In this document: positions 17,664 to 28,272 of the stretch, in pieces | How positions within the stretch are numbered: the first letter of the stretch is position 1 | How the letters are laid out: each line of letters begins with the position of its first letter | Assembly (NCBI RefSeq): GCF_017908595.1 | Contig: NZ_JAGKTL010000002.1 | Location: forward strand, 620,001-684,000 | Direction: 5' to 3' | Length of the DNA stretch: 64,000 nt | DNA from: Rhodothermus bifroesti | GTDB taxonomy: Bacteria; Bacteroidota; Rhodothermia; Rhodothermales; Rhodothermaceae | Translations under genes and position numbers: made by a program | Notes under the pieces: generated by a model | The model's input: the letters and a program-made list of their open reading frames with translations, nothing else | What the model was told of the DNA's origin: nothing | Databases searched by the model: none

Positions 17664-19616
17664 TCACACGTCCAGTGCCTCGGCATCTACTCGGGCAGCA
17701 TTCTCCATGATAAACCGAAAACGCATCGACACATCCCGGCCCATTAACTCGGCAATAGTTTGCTCGGTGAGTAAGCGTGCTGTCTCAGGAATTGTTACGC
17801 GCAACAAACGGCGTTTTTGCGGATCGAGCGTGGTTTCGCGCAGCGTATCGGGCATCATTTCACCTAGCCCTTTAAATCGCTGAATTTCGATCTGCAGGTT
17901 TTTGCGTTTCTTCTGAAGCTCTTGGAGAATGCGATCGCGGTCGGCATCGTCCAGTGCCCAGTAGGTCTCTTTGCCGGCATCAATGCGGTAAAGCGGCGGC
18001 TGGGCTACGTAGACGTGACCGTTTTCGATAAGCGGCCGCAGGTAGCGGTAGAAGAAGGTTAAAAGCAACGTCGTGATGTGATGGCCATCGGAATCGGCGT
18101 CCATCAGCAGAATGATTTTATGGTAACGCAGCCGATTAAGGTCAAGCTGATCTCCTAACCCGCAGCCAAGAGCCTGCACAATGTTGGCCAGCTCCTTGTT
18201 GTCTTCTACCCGGCGTAGTGAAGCTTGCTCAGCGTTGAGTACCTTACCCCGAAGCGGCAACACAGCTTGGAAGCGACGGTCACGGGCTTGCTTAGCACTG
18301 CCACCTGCCGAATCCCCTTCCACAATGAAGAGCTCGCACTCTTCTGGATTTGTCGAAGTACAATCTGCCAGCTTTCCAGGGAGGTTTAACCGATGGCTAA
18401 CCGACGTTTGGCGGCGCACTGAGCGGGCAGCTGCACGACTAGCCAGCCGTGCTTTGGCTGCCTGAATAATCCGTGCCACAATCGCCTCGGCCATCGTGGG
18501 GTGCGCGTTGAGGAACTGTTCCAACTCCAAGCGGACAGCACCCAGTACCAGGGTACGCGCCTCTGGATTGTTTAGCTTTTCCTTTGTTTGCCCCTGAAAC
18601 TGCGGCTCTACCATAAACAGGTTGATTACAGCCACCAGCCCCTCCCGAATGTCGTCGGCTGTGACTTCCAGGTTTTTAGGCAACAGGTCATGCGTTTCCA
18701 TATAGGCCCGTACGGCACCGCGCACCGCATCTTTAAAGCCCTGCTCATGCGTGCCACCTTCAACCGTGGGAATGCCGTTCACAAACGATTTGATCAGCTC
18801 CTGGGGCGCCTCAGTCCACTGGAGCGCTACCTCTAACCTTGCTCCTGCACGGAGCTCTTCCTGAAGCAACACAAACGGCACAGCATGCACCACCCGGCTT
18901 CCCTGCTTGAGCACAAGCCGATGTAGGTAGTCCACAATGCCGCCTTGATGCTGGAATTCGTACCGTTCACCGCTGGTCTCATCCTTAAAGATGATCTTCA
19001 GGTTGCGGTTTAAGTAGGTTTTCACCTCAAGCTGCTCACGAATCCACTCCGCATCAAATGTTGTCGTTTCAAAGATTTCTGGATCAGGCCGGAAGTAGAT
19101 GCTTGTCCCCGTACCCCGTGTATTTTCAGCGATGACCTTAAGCTTGGTTTTGGGTTTACCTCGTGCAAAACGCTGCTGGTAGGTTTTGCCGTCGCGGCGC
19201 ACCGTAGCCACCAGTTCTTCAGAAAGGGCATTCACTACCGAAGCGCCTACCCCGTGTAATCCACCCGAGGTGATATAGTTTTTGCGGTCGAATTTTCCAC
19301 CAGCATGCAGCGTGGTTAGGATGAGCTCTAGGGTGGGGATTTTTTTGACAGGATGTAGATCGACAGGGATGCCCCGGCCGTTGTCCGACACCGTTACGCT
19401 GCAGCCGTCGGCGTGCAGTGTAACCTCGATCAGCGAGGCAAAGCCATTGACGGCTTCGTCGACGGCATTGTCGACAATTTCCCAAAGCAGGTGGTGCAGG
19501 CCGGGCTTGCCCGTGCCCCCGATGTACATGCCTGGGCGTTTACGCACAGGCTCAAGGCCTTCCAGCACCTGAATGTCTTTGCCGGTATAGGTGGTGGTGA
19601 CTTCAGCCATAGGCAC
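17664..19616 (-). CDS. Type IIA topoisomerase subunit B (ParE/GyrB)
   Basis: A 650-residue ATPase subunit of DNA gyrase or topoisomerase IV. The GHKL ATPase domain has [19 protein letters not shown] and [14 protein letters not shown]. The transducer domain is followed by the Toprim domain with [29 protein letters not shown] and the metal-binding acidic motif [10 protein letters not shown]. The DSDG form of the latter is more typical of ParE than of GyrB (DVDG), and the length fits both. Its partner A subunit lies immediately upstream (stop 19625, 8 bp from this start), so they form one operon. I lean to topoisomerase IV but cannot exclude a gyrase pair; no second pair is in the window for comparison. 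Confidence 0.93.
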   Translation of the reverse strand: MPMAEVTTTYTGKDIQVLEGLEPVRKRPGMYIGGTGKPGLHHLLWEIVDNAVDEAVNGFASLIEVTLHADGCSVTVSDNGRGIPVDLHPVKKIPTLELILTTLHAGGKFDRKNYITSGGLHGVGASVVNALSEELVATVRRDGKTYQQRFARGKPKTKLKVIAENTRGTGTSIYFRPDPEIFETTTFDAEWIREQLEVKTYLNRNLKIIFKDETSGERYEFQHQGGIVDYLHRLVLKQGSRVVHAVPFVLLQEELRAGARLEVALQWTEAPQELIKSFVNGIPTVEGGTHEQGFKDAVRGAVRAYMETHDLLPKNLEVTADDIREGLVAVINLFMVEPQFQGQTKEKLNNPEARTLVLGAVRLELEQFLNAHPTMAEAIVARIIQAAKARLASRAAARSVRRQTSVSHRLNLPGKLADCTSTNPEECELFIVEGDSAGGSAKQARDRRFQAVLPLRGKVLNAEQASLRRVEDNKELANIVQALGCGLGDQLDLNRLRYHKIILLMDADSDGHHITTLLLTFFYRYLRPLIENGHVYVAQPPLYRIDAGKETYWALDDADRDRILQELQKKRKNLQIEIQRFKGLGEMMPDTLRETTLDPQKRRLLRVTIPETARLLTEQTIAELMGRDVSMRFRFIMENAARVDAEALDV

Positions 19617-19624
19617 GGCAAAGG

Positions 19625-21955
19625 TTATCGCTGTCCGTTGAATCGAATTTCTACTGGGGGTAGCATGACCCGTGCAAGCTGCCCACGCCGGATGATTTGC
19701 CGGCCTCGGTTACCCCGACGCGATACTTCAAACTTTGTGATGCGTACAATTTCGCGACGGCCACGTGTGGTTTCGACTTCTAAGCCTTCGCGAGCAGCTG
19801 AAGCCAGCGTAAAGCCGAGTACTTCGTCGCCCTTCCCCAGCCTCATGGCAATGACCCCCTTGGCCGCCGAGCGAACGGGCGGGATCTGCGCTACTGGGAA
19901 AATAAGTACATATCCGTTTCGCGATGCCAAGCACACGTTCTCATTCCCCCGAGCCACCTCAACGCCTAGGACTTCATCTCCGGTTTCCAGGCGCATAAAA
20001 AGCCGCCCGTTTTTTGTTGATGGCTCTCGAAAGCTGTCTATAGGCATACGCAGGGTTTGGCCCAGCCGCGTAATGGCTACCAGGTGTAGACCCAGGACTT
20101 GAGGCTCACCACGGTCTTCAAAAAGTTCCGGCTCCGTTTTGGGACTCGGCATCGGCTGAGGCAGGGCCCGTTCATCAAACACCACGACGCCCACCACGCG
20201 CTCCCGATCCGAAAAATCGAAAAGCTTCTGCACGGGGTCGCCATAGCCCGTTGTGCTTGGCAACGCCTCAATGCGGGTGGTATAGCAACGGCCATAATTG
20301 GTAAAAAATCCTACCGTAGCGCGTGTTGATCCCGGTAAAACCCAACCTACCGCGTCGCTTTCACGCACGCGAATGCTTTGCACATCGGTATAAGAACGCT
20401 GGCGCTTCACCCATCCATCCCGGGAGACGATCACGTAAACATCTTCGTCGACGATATAAGCTTCCTGGTTGTAGGCAAAGCCCTCATCTGGGCCAGCAAT
20501 TGTTGTGCGCCGCTTGTCTGCAAAACGCGCTTTAATGGCCTGAAGCTCTTCACGGATTAGCCGCCAACGCGCGGCTTCGTCGGCCAGCAATGCACGCAAC
20601 GCGGCAGCCTGCTTTTCTTTTTCTTCTAGTTCTTGGCGAATTGCCGCTATCTCTAGCCGAGAAAGCTTGTAGAGCTTGGTTTCCAAAATGGCATCGGCCT
20701 GCAGCTCGTCGAGCTGAAAGCGATGCATAAGTCGCTGCGCGGCATCAGCTTTGTCACGAGCAGAACGGATGATACGAATGGCCTCATCTAAAGCCCCAAA
20801 GATTTGCTCAAAACCGCGCAAAATATGGATGCGGCGCTCGAGCTGCTCTAGGTCGTACTGCAGGCGACGAACCACGACTTTCATGCGGAACTCCAGAAAA
20901 GCCTGCAGCAGGGTTTTGAGGTCAACCTTACGAGGAACCGCCACTTCCGGATTTTCCGTTGGCACAAGGCAGGTCAGATTGACGTGAAAACGCATTTGCA
21001 GTGGCGTATGACGCAGCAAATAGGCAATGGCTGCATCCGCATCGGCGCCGCGCCGAAGCTCCAGTACGATGCGAACCTCGTCGGTAGACTCGTCGCGCAC
21101 GTCGGTGAGCTGGGGGACTTTCCCGGCAGCAATATGCTCGGCAATTTTCTCGATCAAGTCACTTTTGGCAACACCATACGGAATAGAAGTAATGATCAAG
21201 CGCGTCTTGCCTTCCAGCTGGTATTCGCCTCGAAGCTCAATGGCTCCCTCGCCTGTACGGTAGATTTCAAGCAGCGATGCTGGCGTGTTCAGTACGCGGC
21301 CACCGGTTGGGAAATCTGGACCTGGAATAAACCGTTCAACAAGCACTTCCAGCGGTGCCTGAGGGACATCGATCAGGTACAACAACGCATCGATGACTTC
21401 CCCCAGGTTATGTGGTGGAATGCTGGTAGCCATGCCCACAGCAATCCCGCTGGCTCCATTGACAATCAGGTTAGGGAAACGGGCGGGCAGCACAACGGGC
21501 TCGAAGAGCGTGCCGTCAAAGTTGGGCCGCATAGGGACGGTCTGGCGCCGCAGTTCCTCGAGCAGCTCCATAGCAAGCGGCCGTAGGCGCGCCTCGGTGT
21601 AACGCATTGCCGCAGCCGCATCGCCATCAATAGAGCCAAAGTTGCCATGCCCATCAACCAGAGGGTAGCGCAATGAAAAGTCCTGCGCCATGCGTACCAT
21701 TGCCTCATAGATAGCGGCATCGCCATGGGGGTGGTATTTCCCCATCACCTCACCGACGATGGTGGCGCTTTTGCGATGCCGCGCATCTGGATACAGACGC
21801 AGGTGCTGGAACATCGCGTACAGAATGCGGCGCTGAACGGGCTTAAGCCCGTCGCGAATGTCTGGCAGCGCACGGCTGGTAATAACGGATAATGCAAAAT
21901 TTAAGTAACGCTCACGCGCCGCTTCGTGCAATGGTATGACGTCAACGACTGGCAT
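19625..21955 (-). CDS. Type IIA topoisomerase subunit A (ParC/GyrA)
   Basis: A 776-residue DNA breakage-reunion subunit. The start at ATG 21955 places YLNFALSVI at residue 18, as in the family; a GTG at 22051 would add 32 unconserved residues. The winged-helix region has [18 protein letters not shown], the catalytic tyrosine is Tyr119 in MRYTEARL, and the C-terminal beta-pinwheel has six blades with a poor GyrA-box (SRRGNRG instead of QRRGGKG). A degenerate box favours topoisomerase IV. Position 80, where quinolone-sensitive enzymes have Ser (ParC Ser80, GyrA Ser83), is Ala here, while Glu84 is kept. The gene follows the AlbA_2-type gene on the same strand. Confidence 0.93.
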   Translation of the reverse strand: MPVVDVIPLHEAARERYLNFALSVITSRALPDIRDGLKPVQRRILYAMFQHLRLYPDARHRKSATIVGEVMGKYHPHGDAAIYEAMVRMAQDFSLRYPLVDGHGNFGSIDGDAAAAMRYTEARLRPLAMELLEELRRQTVPMRPNFDGTLFEPVVLPARFPNLIVNGASGIAVGMATSIPPHNLGEVIDALLYLIDVPQAPLEVLVERFIPGPDFPTGGRVLNTPASLLEIYRTGEGAIELRGEYQLEGKTRLIITSIPYGVAKSDLIEKIAEHIAAGKVPQLTDVRDESTDEVRIVLELRRGADADAAIAYLLRHTPLQMRFHVNLTCLVPTENPEVAVPRKVDLKTLLQAFLEFRMKVVVRRLQYDLEQLERRIHILRGFEQIFGALDEAIRIIRSARDKADAAQRLMHRFQLDELQADAILETKLYKLSRLEIAAIRQELEEKEKQAAALRALLADEAARWRLIREELQAIKARFADKRRTTIAGPDEGFAYNQEAYIVDEDVYVIVSRDGWVKRQRSYTDVQSIRVRESDAVGWVLPGSTRATVGFFTNYGRCYTTRIEALPSTTGYGDPVQKLFDFSDRERVVGVVVFDERALPQPMPSPKTEPELFEDRGEPQVLGLHLVAITRLGQTLRMPIDSFREPSTKNGRLFMRLETGDEVLGVEVARGNENVCLASRNGYVLIFPVAQIPPVRSAAKGVIAMRLGKGDEVLGFTLASAAREGLEVETTRGRREIVRITKFEVSRRGNRGRQIIRRGQLARVMLPPVEIRFNGQR

Positions 21956-22051
21956 TTTGCAATTCAATAACGGTCTTGCGCCTAAAATACGGATTTTTGC
22001 CGCTTCGCGTAGCGATAACTTATGCGGTCTTCCGTGACAGGTGTTTGTCAC

Positions 22052-22702
22052 TTAACGTTCAAAGGCATTGTACGCCAGCGTGAAGTAATCCTGCGGTTCG
22101 TCTGGATGCAGGCGCAGCAGGTTAGCTTCTGCTAGCCGCACCAGCGTACGGGAAGCCTGTTGGCGGGACAAGTTCGCTAGATGGGCAAACTGTGTTACGG
22201 TGATGCGCCCATAGGTTTCCAAGTAACGCATGAGGCGCAACTCATTTTCGCCAAAGGTAAACACAATGCGCCGTGGTCGTTTTTGTGCCCGCATGAGCGC
22301 CAGCACTTCCGGGCTAGCCTCAATGCTGCGGTCTGCTACACGCACGTACGCCTGCCGCTGGTGGCCGTTACGCAGAAAGTGGGGTTTGCGTGCGCTTTCC
22401 TCGATGGTAACCACGATCACTTCTCGACGGTGCTCCAGCTGAATGCGCTCCAGCGTAAACGCAATTGGCGGGATGGCGCAGCGGCGCAAGGCTTGGCAAA
22501 GCGCAAAGACTTCTTCGTCGGCATCACGCACCCCTACCAAAGTACCATTGTCGTCTACGCCCAACAGCAAGCGTCCCCCTTGGGTATTCGCAAAGGCGAT
22601 AATTTCCTTGGCGATGCGTTCTGGACGAGGAACCTTGCGCTTGAATTCCAGCGTGGGTCCTTCGCCCAGAGCCACAAGCTGGTTAAGCTCTTGCAGGGTC
22701 AT
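22052..22702 (-). CDS. AlbA_2 (Schlafen-type) putative DNA-binding protein
   Basis: A 216-residue protein. Residues about 5-125 form the AlbA_2/Schlafen domain seen in RecG-like helicases and regulators: EGPTLEFKRKV, IAKEIIAFANTQGGRLLLGV and VYVRVADRS-like AYVRVADRSIEAS. Residues about 145-216 look like a winged helix (ITVTQFAHLANLSRQQASRTL). The start at 22702 avoids overlap with gpsA; the frame is open to 22729. It sits between gpsA and the topoisomerase A gene on one strand. In this family the domain may bind nucleic acid, or be nucleolytic in eukaryotic Schlafens; no activity can be assigned here. Confidence 0.82.
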   Translation of the reverse strand: MTLQELNQLVALGEGPTLEFKRKVPRPERIAKEIIAFANTQGGRLLLGVDDNGTLVGVRDADEEVFALCQALRRCAIPPIAFTLERIQLEHRREVIVVTIEESARKPHFLRNGHQRQAYVRVADRSIEASPEVLALMRAQKRPRRIVFTFGENELRLMRYLETYGRITVTQFAHLANLSRQQASRTLVRLAEANLLRLHPDEPQDYFTLAYNAFER

Positions 22703-22719
22703 GGTAAGTAGCGCAAGGG

Positions 22720-23826
22720 CTATCGGCAAGAGGCCGATTTGGAGGCCACAAGGCCATTGGGTGGTTCGAGCATTGCCGCTTGGGGTAACCAGTCCTCGTA
22801 TTTCGCTTCCCGTGTCATGAGCTCGCGAACCGCTTCTGCAGGCTTTTTGCCCTCAAAGAGAATCTGGTAGACCGCCTCAGTTATGGGCATTTCAACGCCA
22901 AGCTGGCGAGCCAATCGGTAAACTGCAGCAGTGGTAGGCACACCTTCGGCGACCATTTGCATTTCCCGTTGCACCTCTTCCAGCGTGCGGCCGCGCCCGA
23001 TTTGTTCCCCTACGTATCGGTTACGGCTATGCCGGCTCATGCAGGTAACGACGAGGTCTCCGATGCCAGCTAAGCCAGCAAACGTAGCTGGATCTGCACC
23101 CAAGCGCACACCCAAACGTTGAATTTCTGCAATACCGCGCGTGATTAAGGCAGCTTTGGCATTATCCCCAAACCCTACACCGTCGCTCATGCCAGCTGCC
23201 AACGCCATGACGTTTTTAACTGATCCAGCGATTTCCACGCCAATCAGGTCGGGATTAACGTACACCCGAAACGTAGGTGCCATGAACAAGGCCTGGATCT
23301 CTTCAGCGACAGCGCATGAAGGTGCGGCCGCAACTACCGTGGTGGGCATGCCAGCAGCTACCTCTTCGGCATGACTGGGGCCGTAGAGCACCCCGATTCG
23401 CTCTCGAGGCACCTCAGGCAGCACCTCGGCTAGAACCTGCGTTGTGGTCTTTAGCGTGGCGATTTCTAATCCTTTGGCTACCGAAACCACAATCAGCTCA
23501 GCACGCGCCCAGGGGCGAAGCTGCTCGGCCAGCGCGCGTACAGCCTGGGCTGGCGTAGCCACAATCCACACATCGCGTTCTGGTGCGGCCTCTTTAAGTG
23601 CAGAAGTGACGTAGATCGCCTCAGGGAGCTTAACGTCGGTCAAGTAGGTGGGGTTATGCCGCGTGCGACGGATATGTGCTGCCACTTCGGGTCGTCGGGC
23701 CCAAAGCGTGACCTGATGCCCATTGGCTGTGAGCAACACCGAAAGGGCCGTTCCCCAGCTGCCGGCGCCAAAAATGGTCAGCTTTCGCCTGGCCGGCCAA
23801 CGGGCCTGGCTGGCAGTTGCGTTCAT
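22720..23826 (-). CDS. gpsA: Glycerol-3-phosphate dehydrogenase [NAD(P)+]
   Basis: A 368-residue enzyme that reduces dihydroxyacetone phosphate to sn-glycerol 3-phosphate for phospholipid synthesis. The Rossmann motif FGAGSWGTALSVLL lies near the N-terminus. The family segments VSVAKGLE, YGPSHAEEV, GVEIAGSVKNVMALAAG with the catalytic lysine, and GFGDNAKAALITRG are all present. I use the ATG at 23826; the frame extends to 23871 but would overlap the plsY end. It follows plsY by 25 bp, so the two steps of phosphatidic acid synthesis are encoded together. Confidence 0.96.
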   Translation of the reverse strand: MNATASQARWPARRKLTIFGAGSWGTALSVLLTANGHQVTLWARRPEVAAHIRRTRHNPTYLTDVKLPEAIYVTSALKEAAPERDVWIVATPAQAVRALAEQLRPWARAELIVVSVAKGLEIATLKTTTQVLAEVLPEVPRERIGVLYGPSHAEEVAAGMPTTVVAAAPSCAVAEEIQALFMAPTFRVYVNPDLIGVEIAGSVKNVMALAAGMSDGVGFGDNAKAALITRGIAEIQRLGVRLGADPATFAGLAGIGDLVVTCMSRHSRNRYVGEQIGRGRTLEEVQREMQMVAEGVPTTAAVYRLARQLGVEMPITEAVYQILFEGKKPAEAVRELMTREAKYEDWLPQAAMLEPPNGLVASKSASCR

Positions 23827-23851
23827 GACAACGGTCGGTTTGCAGGTGCGC

Positions 23852-24541
23852 TCAGCGCTGCAGTTCCCCACGCCCCAGCATACCTCGGGCTGGACGAAAC
23901 GACCGTACCCGATTTTCTGTGCCGCTCAGCAGACGGCGAATATTCGACCGATGCGCCCAGATCACCAGCACGGCCAACACAATGCCAAAAATAAGTAGAC
24001 TGCTGTCTAGCGATTCAATCCCGAATACATATTTGCGGATTGCCACCGCCGATGGAAACGCAATCGCGGCCGTGATCGAAGCCAGCGATACGTAGCGCGA
24101 AAGCACCAAAACCACCACAAACACGGCCGCTGTAATCAACATCGTAACAGGCGTCAAGGCTAGCAGCACACCAGCCGAGGTGTTAACCCCCTTGCCCCCA
24201 CGGAATCCAGCCCAGATCGGAAACATGTGCCCCAACACAGCAGCAATACCGGCCATCAAACGAACTACCGTTTCAATATGCCAATGCAAAAACCCCGAAG
24301 GTAGATCGTCCAATCGCAGCGTTGCAATGACCCCTGCAGCCAGTACCCCCTTACCCAAATCAATCACCGTAGCCAATAAGCCGGCTTTCCATCCCAGCAC
24401 GCGAAATACGTTCGTCGCCCCTGCGTTGCCGCTTCCATAATGACGCACGTCAATCCCGTAGAGCAATTGGCCTACCCAAACACTTCCAGGAATAGAACCT
24501 ACAAGGTAGCTCAAAATCAAAATGACCAGCAAAGACAGCAT
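23852..24541 (-). CDS. plsY: Acyl-phosphate:glycerol-3-phosphate acyltransferase
   Basis: A 229-residue integral membrane enzyme that transfers the acyl group from acyl-phosphate to glycerol 3-phosphate. Hydrophobic helices surround the three family motifs: SIPGSVWVGQLLYGIDVRHY with GSGNAGATN, then GHMFPIWAGFRGGKGVNTSAG, then the third conserved loop in the C-terminal part. The start at the ATG at 24541 gives the usual first helix; the frame continues upstream to 24658 without family similarity. It lies between purM and gpsA on the same strand. Confidence 0.95.
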   Translation of the reverse strand: MLSLLVILILSYLVGSIPGSVWVGQLLYGIDVRHYGSGNAGATNVFRVLGWKAGLLATVIDLGKGVLAAGVIATLRLDDLPSGFLHWHIETVVRLMAGIAAVLGHMFPIWAGFRGGKGVNTSAGVLLALTPVTMLITAAVFVVVLVLSRYVSLASITAAIAFPSAVAIRKYVFGIESLDSSLLIFGIVLAVLVIWAHRSNIRRLLSGTENRVRSFRPARGMLGRGELQR

Positions 24542-24629
24542 GGCGCCTTTTATGCTATCGGATACAGTTTTTACTATAACGGAAATTATAGCAGTAGAAG
24601 TTTCCAATCCACAAAAAGGCTGCCATTTT

Positions 24630-25631
24630 TTAGGCCGTAACGATTTTACCGATTTCAACCGGATGCTCCCCTAAGGCCTCTAAGCATGCCATGGCCTCTG
24701 CCTTGCGATCTGCTGGAACAATAGCAATGAGCCCGATCCCCAGGTTAAACGTACGCCGCATGTCATCTTCGGGTACCTGACCTAGCTCCTGAATCAACCG
24801 AAAAATTGGTGGTCGTTCCCAAGCCGTATAGTCCACTTCAAAACGCAGTCCTTTCGGCACAACCCGCACCGTGTTTCCTGGGATACCTCCGCCGGTTACA
24901 TGCACAAAGGCATGGACGCACGCTGCATCGATCAAAGCTCGGATCGGCTGCAAATATGAGCGGTGCACCGCCAAAAGTGCCTCGCCTACAGAGGCACCTC
25001 CTAAGAGCGCTGGCCGGTCGTGCACCGAGAAATGCGAAAGCAAGACCTTTCGTGCTAGCGAGTAGCCGTTGGTGTGCAGTCCAGTAGAAGGCAAACCTAT
25101 CAGCACATCTCCATCCGTAACGTGGCGCCCATCCAAGATGGCCTCACGTTCTACAATGCCGACAATCATCCCTGCGAGGTCGTACTCTTCGGGTGCATAA
25201 AAATCCGGCATTTCAGCAGTTTCTCCACCGATCAGAGCACAGCCGTTCGCCTTGCAGGCCTCTACAAAACCTTGGATGATCTCTTCAGCAACCTCAGGCC
25301 GCAACCGTCCCGTGGCTAAGTAATCCAAAAAAAACAGTGGCTGCGCGCCGCACACAGCGATATCGTTGACGCAGTGGTTGACCAGGTCTTGCCCTACCGT
25401 ATCATGGCGATTCATGAGAAAGGCTACCTTAAGCTTGGTGCCTACGCCATCTACGGAGGCCACCAGCACAGGCTGCCGAAAACAGGAAAAGTCGGGAGCA
25501 AAGAAAGCGCCAAAGGCGCCAATATCCGCAAGTACCCCCGAGGTAAAGGTTGAGCGCACCAGTGGCTTAATACGCTCAACCAATGCTTCACCCGCTTGAA
25601 TATCTACTCCTGCGTCGCGATAGGTCGTCAT
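24630..25631 (-). CDS. purM: Phosphoribosylformylglycinamidine cyclo-ligase (AIR synthetase)
   Basis: A 333-residue ATP-dependent enzyme of purine synthesis that converts FGAM to AIR. The start at ATG 25631 ([20 protein letters not shown]) matches the family N-terminus. The ATP-binding segment [12 protein letters not shown], the signature [19 protein letters not shown] and [11 protein letters not shown] are intact, as is the late [14 protein letters not shown]. The frame is open upstream but not conserved. It is separated from plsY by 88 bp of low-GC sequence, which may hold a separate plsY promoter, and it lies 53 bp downstream of the squalene/phytoene synthase-like gene. Confidence 0.96.
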   Translation of the reverse strand: MTTYRDAGVDIQAGEALVERIKPLVRSTFTSGVLADIGAFGAFFAPDFSCFRQPVLVASVDGVGTKLKVAFLMNRHDTVGQDLVNHCVNDIAVCGAQPLFFLDYLATGRLRPEVAEEIIQGFVEACKANGCALIGGETAEMPDFYAPEEYDLAGMIVGIVEREAILDGRHVTDGDVLIGLPSTGLHTNGYSLARKVLLSHFSVHDRPALLGGASVGEALLAVHRSYLQPIRALIDAACVHAFVHVTGGGIPGNTVRVVPKGLRFEVDYTAWERPPIFRLIQELGQVPEDDMRRTFNLGIGLIAIVPADRKAEAMACLEALGEHPVEIGKIVTA

Positions 25632-25684
25632 CGATGAACCGTGGTTTTTAGTGCCAATATACGTAGGCAGCGTCAAAAAGGTGT

Positions 25685-26491
25685 TCACTTGCGGAAAGCC
25701 ACCCGCGAAAAACGGGCCTGGTAGGCAATATGCAAGCGTTGCCAAGGGGAGAGCCGAATAGGGCCGCGCCACAGATCATAGTCTCGGCGTTCAATAGTAT
25801 GCAGTACTTCAAGCGCCTCAAGCCAAGCGCGGCGCAAGACCGATGCATAGCGCCGAGGCAAAGCATGCACCAGCGTGCGGCCCCGTGCTAAGGCTTCTTG
25901 TGCCCGCACTACCTGCTTCCAAAGCAGGCGCCGCACGGCCGAGTTGCCAGCGCCGCGTTGCAACAGCTCTACCGAAACCCCTGCCCGATCGAGATCTTCC
26001 AGTGGAATAAACAGCCGATCAGCAGCCAGATCGCGCGGTAGCCGCGCCAGCCGGTCGGTCAGAAAAAATCCGGCCGCTAACGCATCCACAAGTGTATCTT
26101 CAAAGCGCGTAGCGACGCCCATGAGACGAACCAGCAGCCGACCATGTGCACCGGCAAAATCCTGAACAAAAGCCTCTAGCGCAGTTGCATCGGGGAAACG
26201 CACCGGACTAATCCACCCCCAGGCAGCCTGCAGCTGCCGACCCAGCAACGCTAAGGGCAATTGATGGCGTACGCAGGCCTGGTAAGCAGCTTCCCAAACC
26301 TCATGAGGCACAACTTGCACAGGATCACCCCGGATTAGGCGCTCGGCTTCTGCCTGCAGAAACGCTTGCGCATCTGCGCTTTCAGGCAGGCGGGGTCGCC
26401 GCAGGTTCAAATGCCAACACCAGAGCGCCTGCGCCGCTGAGCGCAATGCAGGTGGCCAAGGTTTTTCATAAAACGGCTGCAGCAGTGCCAT
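25685..26491 (-). CDS. Squalene/phytoene synthase-family protein with altered active-site motifs
   Basis: A 268-residue all-alpha protein resembling CrtB/HpnC-type trans-prenyl condensing enzymes. The central pattern ([18 protein letters not shown], then [20 protein letters not shown] followed by [12 protein letters not shown]) matches the family block QLTNILRDVxEDxxRGRxYxPxE-L. The second aspartate-rich motif is altered, however, and the first one (normally YARxxDDxxD) is not visible at the N-terminus, where [16 protein letters not shown] stands instead. Catalytic activity is therefore doubtful. It starts 2 bp after the enoyl-CoA hydratase stop; a start at 26515 would overlap it. No other isoprenoid gene is nearby. 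Confidence 0.72.
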   Translation of the reverse strand: MALLQPFYEKPWPPALRSAAQALWCWHLNLRRPRLPESADAQAFLQAEAERLIRGDPVQVVPHEVWEAAYQACVRHQLPLALLGRQLQAAWGWISPVRFPDATALEAFVQDFAGAHGRLLVRLMGVATRFEDTLVDALAAGFFLTDRLARLPRDLAADRLFIPLEDLDRAGVSVELLQRGAGNSAVRRLLWKQVVRAQEALARGRTLVHALPRRYASVLRRAWLEALEVLHTIERRDYDLWRGPIRLSPWQRLHIAYQARFSRVAFRK

Positions 26492-26493
26492 CC

Positions 26494-27291
26494 CTAGCTT
26501 GCCGCTGTACGCCACGGAGGATCTTGCTTGGCCAAAAATGCCCGAATGCCCGCGCGAAAATCTGAGGTTCCACGCGCCAACGCATTGACACGCGTAGCGT
26601 ACGCCAACGCAGCATCAAAACCCATACCCGGCAAATCGGCGAGTAAACGTCGTGTCAACGCAAGCGCTGAGGGACTCGTTTCCCTGGCCAGTTCCTGGGC
26701 CAGCGCATCGACTGTCTGCGCTAAAGCTTCGGTAGGCACTACCTGATGAATCAAACCAAGGCGCACGGCCTCCTCAGCCTCAATAAGCCGACCCCGCAAC
26801 AATAAATCCCGCGCTACCGTTTCTCCCACACGCCGCAATACAAACACCCCAACAATAGCTGGCACAAACCCTAAACGCACCTCAGTAAAGCCTAGTTTGC
26901 TACCTGCCGCGGCGATAGCAAAGTCGCACGCGATGGCCAGCCCACATCCCCCAGCAATGGCATGTCCATTTAGTTTTGCAATAACGGGCTTAGGATAATA
27001 AGCCAATTGCCGTAATAAACCCGCCAGCTGCTCCGAATCCGCTAAGTTCTCCTCCACGGTTGCTTGCTGCAACCGTTCCAGCTCCGCCAAATCCGCCCCT
27101 GCCGAAAAGACCTTGCCCGCCCCCGTCAACACCACCACCCGCACCGAAGGCTCCTTGGCCAACGCTGCTAACGCCTCCGAAAGCGCCATAACCAGCGCAC
27201 TGCTCAACGCATTCCGTTTTTCAGGCCGGTTAAGCACTAGCGTCGCTACCGGTTCTTGCACGTGCACCCGCACCAGCTCTTGCATAGTCAT
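26494..27291 (-). CDS. Enoyl-CoA hydratase/isomerase family protein
   Basis: A 265-residue crotonase-fold enzyme. The oxyanion-hole segments are FSAGADLAEL and GHAIAGGCGLAIACD. The first catalytic glutamate is in FTEVRLGFVPAIVG, and the residue where rat hydratase has its second glutamate (AMEMVLTG) is Asp here (ARDLLLRG). The FVPAIVGVFVLRRVG pattern is common in methylglutaconyl-CoA hydratase-like (LiuC) relatives, so leucine degradation is one possibility; ordinary beta-oxidation is another. It is divergent from the DUF6454-like gene and followed directly by the squalene/phytoene synthase-like gene. Confidence 0.88.
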   Translation of the reverse strand: MTMQELVRVHVQEPVATLVLNRPEKRNALSSALVMALSEALAALAKEPSVRVVVLTGAGKVFSAGADLAELERLQQATVEENLADSEQLAGLLRQLAYYPKPVIAKLNGHAIAGGCGLAIACDFAIAAAGSKLGFTEVRLGFVPAIVGVFVLRRVGETVARDLLLRGRLIEAEEAVRLGLIHQVVPTEALAQTVDALAQELARETSPSALALTRRLLADLPGMGFDAALAYATRVNALARGTSDFRAGIRAFLAKQDPPWRTAAS

Positions 27292-27347
27292 GGCTCAAAA
27301 GCTTTTGACCCATATTAGCACATGATCTGCACAAAAGCGAGCTCCTG

Positions 27348-27395
27348 TTGACAAAGGAATAACGCTTCCGTTAAGGCTGGCTAACACACGTTAGC
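27348..27395 (+). promoter_or_regulatory. Intergenic TTGACA element and GCTAAC-N4-GTTAGC palindrome
   Basis: The 141-bp gap between the divergent enoyl-CoA hydratase and DUF6454-like genes holds TTGACA at 27348-27353 and a perfect inverted repeat GCTAAC-ACAC-GTTAGC at 27380-27395, 37 bp before the plus-strand start. It could be an operator or an mRNA hairpin; a good -10 element is not obvious. Confidence 0.3.
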
Positions 27396-27432
27396 TAGCT
27401 TAGGGCCGGTGCAACTTGCTACCCGCCCTGCG

Positions 27433-28272
27433 ATGTATCGCCACTTCCTCTTTCCTTTGCTGCTTTTGCTAACTGCACCCTTACCTTATCCTGCACCGCC
27501 CTTACGGCTGGAAACCAGCAGGATCGTTACAAGCTCAGCAAGTCCTAGACTTTCCTCCCTATTGCGCCTAACGACGCTGGACTCGGCAAAGCTTTCTCGA
27601 TATCAGCTACAATTTAACGCTTATCATGTCCAAGGCCTGGTAGTCAGCGATACTGTGCTATTTGTGACTGCTGTCGATCGCATGCGTCGCCAGGGCTGGC
27701 TTTTCCAAGTGCATCGCGCCAGCGGCCGCCTCATGCAAGCCGTTGAGCTTACCGAAGGGCTACGTATCCATCCTGGGGGACTTTCTTTTGACGGTCGCTG
27801 GCTCTGGATTCCCAATGCCACGTACGACCCCCACGGATCTACCCGCATCTTGGCACTCTCTCCACAGGATTTGTCCGTGCAACACAGCTTTACAGTTCAA
27901 CATCACGTCAGCCTCTTGGCTGCCGACAGCCAGGGTCGGCTCTATGGTAGCGACTGGAATTCCCAATACTTCTTTGTATGGGACTTCGCGGGACGGCTAC
28001 TGGTCCGCGTACCCAACCCTACAAAGGTGGCCTATCAAGACTGTAAGCTAGTGGATGCTTATCTGCTCTGCGGCGGTTATCGTGACCTCTGGAAAGGCGT
28101 ACTAGACCTGATTGATCCAGAAAACTGGCGCCTGGTACACCGCATTCCCGTAGGCCGCACGCGCTGGGGCTGGCCACTCACCCGTGAGGGCCTGGCCGTC
28201 TACGGAGATACGTTGTATTTGCTTCCCTACGATGGCCAGGGCGAAGTGCTAGCTTTTCCAATTAGCGGCTGA
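27433..28272 (+). CDS. Exported DUF6454-like beta-propeller protein
   Basis: A 279-residue protein. The ATG at 27433 opens a signal peptide (MYRHFLFPLLLLLTAPLPYP); a GTG at 27409 is possible. The body reads like a beta-propeller and fits my memory of DUF6454: FNAYHVQGLVV, LFQVHRASGRLMQ, IHPGGLSFDGRWLWIPNATY, GRLYGSDWNSQYFFVWDF. Proteins of this kind are extracytoplasmic and of unknown function. It stands alone, divergent from the enoyl-CoA hydratase gene, and overlaps the convergent unknown gene by 11 bp. Confidence 0.72.
   Translation: MYRHFLFPLLLLLTAPLPYPAPPLRLETSRIVTSSASPRLSSLLRLTTLDSAKLSRYQLQFNAYHVQGLVVSDTVLFVTAVDRMRRQGWLFQVHRASGRLMQAVELTEGLRIHPGGLSFDGRWLWIPNATYDPHGSTRILALSPQDLSVQHSFTVQHHVSLLAADSQGRLYGSDWNSQYFFVWDFAGRLLVRVPNPTKVAYQDCKLVDAYLLCGGYRDLWKGVLDLIDPENWRLVHRIPVGRTRWGWPLTREGLAVYGDTLYLLPYDGQGEVLAFPISG

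Noticed and set aside
22052-22729. AlbA_2-type gene as part of a phage-defence system
   Set aside because: Its neighbours are housekeeping genes and no nuclease, helicase or toxin partner is present.
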